From: Streptomyces zhihengii
Lineage (GTDB): Bacteria > Actinomycetota > Actinomycetes > Streptomycetales > Streptomycetaceae
Direction of reading: 5' to 3'
Assembly (NCBI RefSeq): GCF_016919245.1
Contig: NZ_JAFEJA010000001.1
Span: 4,020,001 to 4,084,000 of the forward strand
Length of the DNA: 64,000 nt
The notes under the pieces were generated by a model, which was not told the origin of the DNA, did no database searches, and was given only the letters and a program-made list of their open reading frames with translations. A program made the translations under genes and the position numbers. Shown piece by piece: positions 60,264 through 64,000 of the stretch. Within the stretch, counting starts at the first letter, position 1. Each line of letters opens with the position of its first letter.

Positions 60264-61883
60264 ATGAGCCACGACGGCGCACAGGGCCGCTATGCCGGCG
60301 GTTCCGTCGCAGGCGGCCGGTACCAGCTCCGGGACCTGCTCGGCGAAGGCGGTATGGCCTCGGTGTACCTGGCGTACGACAGTGCGCTGGACCGCCAGGT
60401 CGCCATCAAGACCCTCCACACGGAGCTGGGGCGCGAGCAGTCCTTCCGGGAGCGTTTCCGCCGCGAGGCGCAGGCCGTCGCCAAGCTCTCGCACACCAAC
60501 ATCGTCTCGGTCTTCGACACCGGCGAGGACGAGCTCGACGGCGCGCTGATGCCGTACATCGTCATGGAGTACGTGGAGGGCCGCCCGCTCGGCTCGGTGC
60601 TCGCCGAGGACATCCAGCACTACGGCGCGATGCCCGCGGACAAGGCGCTGAAGGTGACGGCCGACGTGCTGGCCGCGCTGGAGACCAGCCACGAGATGGG
60701 CCTGGTCCACCGCGACATCAAGCCCGGCAACGTGATGATGACCAAGCGCGGCGTCGTCAAGGTCATGGACTTCGGCATCGCGCGCGCCATGCAGTCCGGT
60801 GTCACCTCGATGACGCAGACCGGCATGGTCGTCGGCACCCCGCAGTACCTGTCGCCCGAGCAGGCCCTCGGCCGCGGTGTGGACGCCCGCTCCGACCTGT
60901 ACTCGGTCGGCATCATGCTCTTCCAGCTCCTCACCGGCCGGCTCCCGTTCGACGCAGACTCGCCGCTGGCCATCGCGTACGCGCATGTGCAGGAGGAGCC
61001 GGTCGCCCCGTCGTCCATCAACCGCTCCGTCACCCCCGCGATGGACGCGCTGGTCGCCCGCGCCCTCAAGAAGAACCCGAACGAGCGGTTCCCCAGCGCC
61101 GCCGCGATGCGCGACGAGTGCGCGCGGGTGGCCGGCGCGGGGCAGACGGGCGCGCCCGTCATCATCGGCGGCGCCTCCCCGGCGAACAGCGGCTCCGGGG
61201 TCGGCTCGGCCGTCTTCCCGCCGCTCGACTCCATGCCCCCGGGGCCGCAGAGCCTCCAGACGCCCTACCAGCCGGGTCCGTACGGGGCGCCCACGCCCGC
61301 CCCGGCGCCGCACTACGGCTACCCGACGCCCGCCCCGGCGTACCAGGCGCCCGGTCCGGTCGCGCAGACCCCGCCGCCGTACACGATGTCGCCCTCGACG
61401 GCCTCGCATCACGGTGGCGGCGGTGGCGGCGGCGGGAAGCGGAACATGCCGGTGATCGTCGGCTCCATCGCGGTGGCGCTGCTCGCCATCGGCGGCCTGA
61501 TCACCGTGATCTCCATGAAGGGCGACGACAAGAAGGAAGCGGGCGGCGGGGGCGGCAGCGGCGACCCGACGACCAGCGAGTCGCAGCAGGCCGACTTCAA
61601 GGGCCCGGAGCGCAACCGGACGATCGACAAGACGAAGTGCTCCGACGCCTCCGAGGGCTACGACGACCCCTCCAAGGTGCAGGCGCCGGACTTCGTCTAC
61701 AAGGACATCCTGTCGGTCAAGGAGTGCGCGGCGACCAAGGGCTGGAAGATCAACGTCAAGGAAGTGCCCAACGCCCAGTGGGGCAAGGACATCGTGATCA
61801 CCCAGTTCCCGGGCGCCGACGTGGAGGTCTCCGAGGACAACGCGACCTTCGACCTCGAGATCTCCACCGGCTATTCGGAGTAG
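60264..61883 (+). CDS. Transmembrane Ser/Thr protein kinase with PASTA-like tail
   Basis: A 539-residue eukaryotic-type kinase. The domain at about 20-290 has LGEGGMASVYLAYD, VAIKTL, HRDIKPGNV, MDFGIARAM and TSMTQTGMVVGTPQYLSPEQA. A Pro/Gly/Tyr linker (about 295-390) leads to one membrane helix (about 393-415, MPVIVGSIAVALLAIGGLITVIS). The external end (VQAPDFVYKDILSVKECAATKGWKINVKEVPNAQWGKDIVITQFPGADVEVSE) resembles a single divergent PASTA repeat and may sense cell-wall ligands. Two Cys (in KTKCSDASEG and VKECAATKG) could form a disulfide. A housekeeping-type promoter lies upstream. Confidence 0.92.
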   Translation: MSHDGAQGRYAGGSVAGGRYQLRDLLGEGGMASVYLAYDSALDRQVAIKTLHTELGREQSFRERFRREAQAVAKLSHTNIVSVFDTGEDELDGALMPYIVMEYVEGRPLGSVLAEDIQHYGAMPADKALKVTADVLAALETSHEMGLVHRDIKPGNVMMTKRGVVKVMDFGIARAMQSGVTSMTQTGMVVGTPQYLSPEQALGRGVDARSDLYSVGIMLFQLLTGRLPFDADSPLAIAYAHVQEEPVAPSSINRSVTPAMDALVARALKKNPNERFPSAAAMRDECARVAGAGQTGAPVIIGGASPANSGSGVGSAVFPPLDSMPPGPQSLQTPYQPGPYGAPTPAPAPHYGYPTPAPAYQAPGPVAQTPPPYTMSPSTASHHGGGGGGGGKRNMPVIVGSIAVALLAIGGLITVISMKGDDKKEAGGGGGSGDPTTSESQQADFKGPERNRTIDKTKCSDASEGYDDPSKVQAPDFVYKDILSVKECAATKGWKINVKEVPNAQWGKDIVITQFPGADVEVSEDNATFDLEISTGYSE

Positions 61884-61913
61884 TCCCGCACGCGGGCACC
61901 GCTTCCCGTGGCA

Positions 61914-61943
61914 CGGCCCGGCACGCACCCGCGTGCCGGGCCG
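61914..61943 (+). terminator. Terminator after the second kinase gene
   Basis: CGGCCCGGCACGC and GCGTGCCGGGCCG form a perfect 13-bp stem with an ACCC loop, 30 bases past the stop. Confidence 0.7.
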
Positions 61944-62054
61944 GCGCGCGTTCCCGGCCCCGGGCGCCCGTACGTAATGCCGGTTCCGCCCCGCTGTGTG
62001 AGTCTTGGTCCGTTGCTCGGCTTCGTTGCGGCTCGGTACGGGAGGGGCCCTCCG

Positions 62055-62645
62055 GTGACTCCACACCTCCATGCGCGGTGCGCGCTGACCCTCGCCTCAC
62101 TGCTGCTCCTCTCGGCCCCCCTCGCCCCCGCGGCGTACGCGGAGGAGCACACGGGCAGCCCCCGCCCCTCGCCGAGCACGGCCGCGCCGTCCCCCTCCGC
62201 GTCGCCCTCGCTGGCGGGGCGCCAGGCCGGCGAGGGCCGCCCGCGCCCCGGCCGGTCGCTGACGGCCGCGCCGACGGGTCCCGACGGCAGCGCCGAGCCC
62301 TCCGCCCGCCGGCCGGACGACGCCTCCCCGCGGACGTCCGCACGCCCGTCCCGGCCCGCCGCCCGTCCTCCGCTGGAGGCGTCGGACGCCGCGCGCAGCG
62401 ACGAGGCGGAGGAGGACGCCCCTCTCGCGGACGACGAGGCGCCCGCGGGCGAGACGCCGCCCTCCTCGGCGGGCGCGGTGCCGCCGTCGGCACCGGCGAG
62501 CGGCCGGGCGACCGCCTCCGACCAGGGGGATCAGGCACTTCCGGCCCCGGTGGCGCACCAGATCTCACCGCTGTCGCTGGGCGTCGGGCTGGCCCTGATG
62601 GGCCTCGGTGTGGGCTTCCTGGGCATCCGGCTGCGCCGCCGCTGA
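62055..62645 (+). CDS. Pro/Ser-rich surface protein with C-terminal membrane anchor
   Basis: A 196-residue protein. Its signal peptide is HARCALTLASLLLLSAPLAPAAYA (about 5-28), followed by a long Pro/Ala/Ser/Glu-rich region without cysteine and a C-terminal hydrophobic helix (LSLGVGLALMGLGVGFLGI, about 174-192) ending in RLRRR. This is the layout of a cell-wall-spanning protein held in the membrane. No sortase LPxTG motif is present. GTG 62055 has GGGAGGGG upstream. No function can be assigned. It may be co-regulated with the kinases, but there is a terminator between. Confidence 0.7.
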   Translation: MTPHLHARCALTLASLLLLSAPLAPAAYAEEHTGSPRPSPSTAAPSPSASPSLAGRQAGEGRPRPGRSLTAAPTGPDGSAEPSARRPDDASPRTSARPSRPAARPPLEASDAARSDEAEEDAPLADDEAPAGETPPSSAGAVPPSAPASGRATASDQGDQALPAPVAHQISPLSLGVGLALMGLGVGFLGIRLRRR

Positions 62646-62708
62646 GAGCGGCGTCCTCCTTGAGACGGACCCGGCAGGTCCGTCGGCAGACGGTTCCCAC
62701 GACCCGGC

Positions 62709-62733
62709 ATACCCGGTATACATACTGAGTATG
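62709..62733 (+). promoter_or_regulatory. Two adjacent palindromes at the PadR gene start, candidate autoregulatory operator
   Basis: ATACC-C-GGTAT (62709-62719) is followed by CATACT-G-AGTATG (62721-62733), both perfect. The second one ends on the PadR ATG. A repressor bound here would block translation initiation DNA and the promoter. ATACT/AGTAT-type sites are common before actinobacterial PadR genes. Confidence 0.6.
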
Positions 62734-63369
62734 TCCATCCGTCACGGGCTTCTCGCCCTCCTCGAACCGGGTGCGCGGTACGGCTCGCAGCTTCGCTCCG
62801 AGTTCGAGTCGCGCACCGGTGCCACCTGGCCGCTGAACGTCGGCCAGGTCTACACGACCCTCAACCGCCTGGAACGTGACGGCATGGTCACCCAGGACGG
62901 GGAGGACGAGGCCGGGCACGCGCTGTACGCCATCACCGAGCAGGGCCGGACCGAGCTGAGGAACTGGTTCGCCACCCCGGTGGACCGCAGCAGCCCGCCC
63001 CGCGACGAACTGGCCATCAAGCTCGCCATGGCGGTGGGCACGCCCGGCGTGGACATCCGCCAGGTCATCCAGTCCCAGCGCCATCACACCGTGAAGGCCA
63101 TGCAGGACTACACCCGGCTCAAGTCGCAGGCGCTCGCCTCCATCGAGAGCGGCGGGTCGACCGAGCGCGACGACGTGGCGTGGCTGCTGGTGCTGGAGCA
63201 GCTCATCTTCCAGACCGAGGCCGAGGCGCGCTGGCTCGACCACTGCGAGGTGCGTCTGATCCGGCTCTCCGCGGCCACCGGGCGGACCGCCGCGACCGCC
63301 CGGCCGGCGTCCGGGGAGCAGCCCACCGCCCCGGCGGCGACGGGCCCGTCCGGGCGGTCCCGGGCGTGA
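62731..63369 (+). CDS. PadR family transcriptional regulator
   Basis: A 212-residue PadR regulator. The winged helix covers about 1-75: MSIRHGLLALLEPGARYGSQLRSEFESRTGATWPLNVGQVYTTLNRLERDGMVTQDGEDEAGHALYAITEQGRTEL. A helical C-terminal domain follows (about 95-180) with DDVAWLLVLEQLIFQTEAEARWLDHCEVRL. An ABC exporter ATPase gene follows 321 bases downstream on the same strand, the usual partner of PadR repressors, and the start codon is inside a palindromic operator. It likely represses itself and the transporter. Confidence 0.9.
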   Translation: MSIRHGLLALLEPGARYGSQLRSEFESRTGATWPLNVGQVYTTLNRLERDGMVTQDGEDEAGHALYAITEQGRTELRNWFATPVDRSSPPRDELAIKLAMAVGTPGVDIRQVIQSQRHHTVKAMQDYTRLKSQALASIESGGSTERDDVAWLLVLEQLIFQTEAEARWLDHCEVRLIRLSAATGRTAATARPASGEQPTAPAATGPSGRSRA

Positions 63370-63690
63370 CCGGCAGCGCCCGTCCCACCTGGGCCGGGGC
63401 CTTCGGCCGCCGGCCCGGCGGCCCTCCGGGGCCGCGGCTCCCGATCCGGCTCTGACCCGCGTCCCGCGCGCTGGGACGGCGCACCGGCCCCGGCGCACAA
63501 GGCCCCGGGCCCGGTGGTGCGGCGCGCCGGACGCCACCCGCGGCCGAGGCCGCGACGCCGCCTGGGAGGCGGCAGCCGCCCGTCGGGGCCGCACCGGCCC
63601 GTGACGGGCGCCGCGGGCCCGGCGACAGACCTTCCAGACCTCGCGCACCCGCTCGTGCGCACGCATCCGCTCCAAGGGGGGAACCCACCC
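63370..63690. other. Intergenic region between PadR and ABC ATPase genes
   Basis: 321 bases of very GC-rich DNA with many short inverted repeats of GGCC/CCGG type. I see no gene. No clear operator palindrome like that at 62709-62733 is repeated here, which leaves open whether the ABC gene is transcribed from its own promoter. Confidence 0.4.
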
Positions 63691-64000
63691 ATGTCCGAAC
63701 ACCCGTCACCACAGTCACAGCAGCAACACCAGTCCCAGCAGCCCGTGCTCCAGCTCAAGGAGCTCACCCGTGTCCACGGCAGCGGCGCCACCGAGGTGCA
63801 CGCGCTGCGCGGGATCAACCTCGACGTCTTCCCGGGGGAACTCGTCGCCGTCATGGGCCCGTCCGGCTCCGGCAAGTCCACGCTCCTCACCATCGCCGGC
63901 GGCCTCGACACCCCCAGCTCCGGGCAGGTGATCGTCGAGAACACCGACATCACCGCCGCCGACCGCAAGACCCTCGCCGCGCTGCGCCGCCGCAGCATCG
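63691..64000 (+). CDS. ABC transporter ATPase (MacB/LolD type), 3' end outside window
   Basis: The first 103 residues of an ATPase. A Gln/Ser-rich start (MSEHPSPQSQQQHQSQQP) precedes the nucleotide-binding domain: VLQLKELTRVHGSGATEVHALRGINLDVFPGELVAVMGPSGSGKSTLLTIAGGLDTPSSGQVIV, with Walker A GPSGSGKST. The HALRGINLDVFPGELVAVMGPSGSGKST and AGGLDTPSSG pattern is the MacB/LolD subfamily. AAGGGGGG precedes the ATG. It follows a PadR regulator. The window edge cuts it before the signature motif. Confidence 0.92.
   Translation, partial: MSEHPSPQSQQQHQSQQPVLQLKELTRVHGSGATEVHALRGINLDVFPGELVAVMGPSGSGKSTLLTIAGGLDTPSSGQVIVENTDITAADRKTLAALRRRSI

Overview
The window is chromosomal DNA of a Streptomyces-type actinomycete. 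GC is about 70-73 % with GC-rich third codon positions, and many genes start with GTG. It carries a mycothiol-dependent-enzyme family gene, SpoIIE-type phosphatase and eukaryotic-type kinase genes, and a perfect Streptomyces-type parS palindrome at 52070-52083. From memory, the order metG, aspS, acyl-CoA dehydrogenase, bkdCBA, orphan response regulator and two divergent Ser/Thr kinases resembles the S. coelicolor segment around SCO3790-SCO3824, a core region on the oriC side of the chromosome. The parS site agrees with that. I see no tRNA, rRNA, CRISPR, prophage or insertion sequence.

Layout. 1-4 kb: a partial secreted phytase with a PHO-box-like repeat upstream, then a leftward operon (fadH-type flavoenzyme, PadR repressor, small membrane protein) behind a strong inverted-repeat operator. 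4.1-8.2 kb: a Pro-rich surface-protein gene that appears broken by two frameshifts, a DUF4239 membrane protein, a translationally coupled luciferase-like monooxygenase/flavin reductase pair, and a universal stress protein. 8.3-18 kb: a 1105-aa AAA ATPase preceded by three 12-bp-phased DnaA-box-like sites, a drug-type ABC exporter pair with a flavin reductase, a membrane EEP-fold hydrolase, an MDR oxidoreductase, a DUF2630 protein and a 42-bp tandem repeat array. 18-26 kb: FUSC transporter, S4 RNA-binding protein, APC permease, an unknown protein, and a Tat-exported PhoX-type phosphatase with a good PHO box. 26-41 kb: VWA protein with a long Ala/Glu/Pro repeat region, metG, L,D-transpeptidase lipoprotein, aspS, SpoIIE phosphatase overlapping an AI-2E transporter tail to tail, pirin, SseB-like protein, acyl-CoA dehydrogenase, M18 aminopeptidase.

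41-52 kb: thioredoxin/NHL protein, then a tightly overlapping leftward four-gene cassette (43091-47214). It encodes a small four-cysteine secreted protein, a membrane-anchored all-helical protein, an ABC ATPase and a MacB/FtsX-type permease. It has lower GC at its upstream end and is the best candidate here for an undescribed exported-effector system. After it come a LURP-one-like protein, a nitrilase-family hydrolase, a mycothiol-dependent-type protein and a GntR-MFS operon. 52-64 kb: the branched-chain 2-oxoacid dehydrogenase operon (bkdA-B-C) with parS just beyond its end, an orphan NarL-type regulator, a PNPOx-fold protein, an APH-fold kinase, two divergent Ser/Thr kinases, a Pro/Ser-rich surface protein, and a PadR regulator followed by an ABC ATPase cut by the window edge.

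Intergenic hairpins, several with perfect 10-18 bp stems, follow many genes and convergent pairs. They were used to decide gene ends. Most long open frames antisense to these genes are GC-bias artefacts and were left out.
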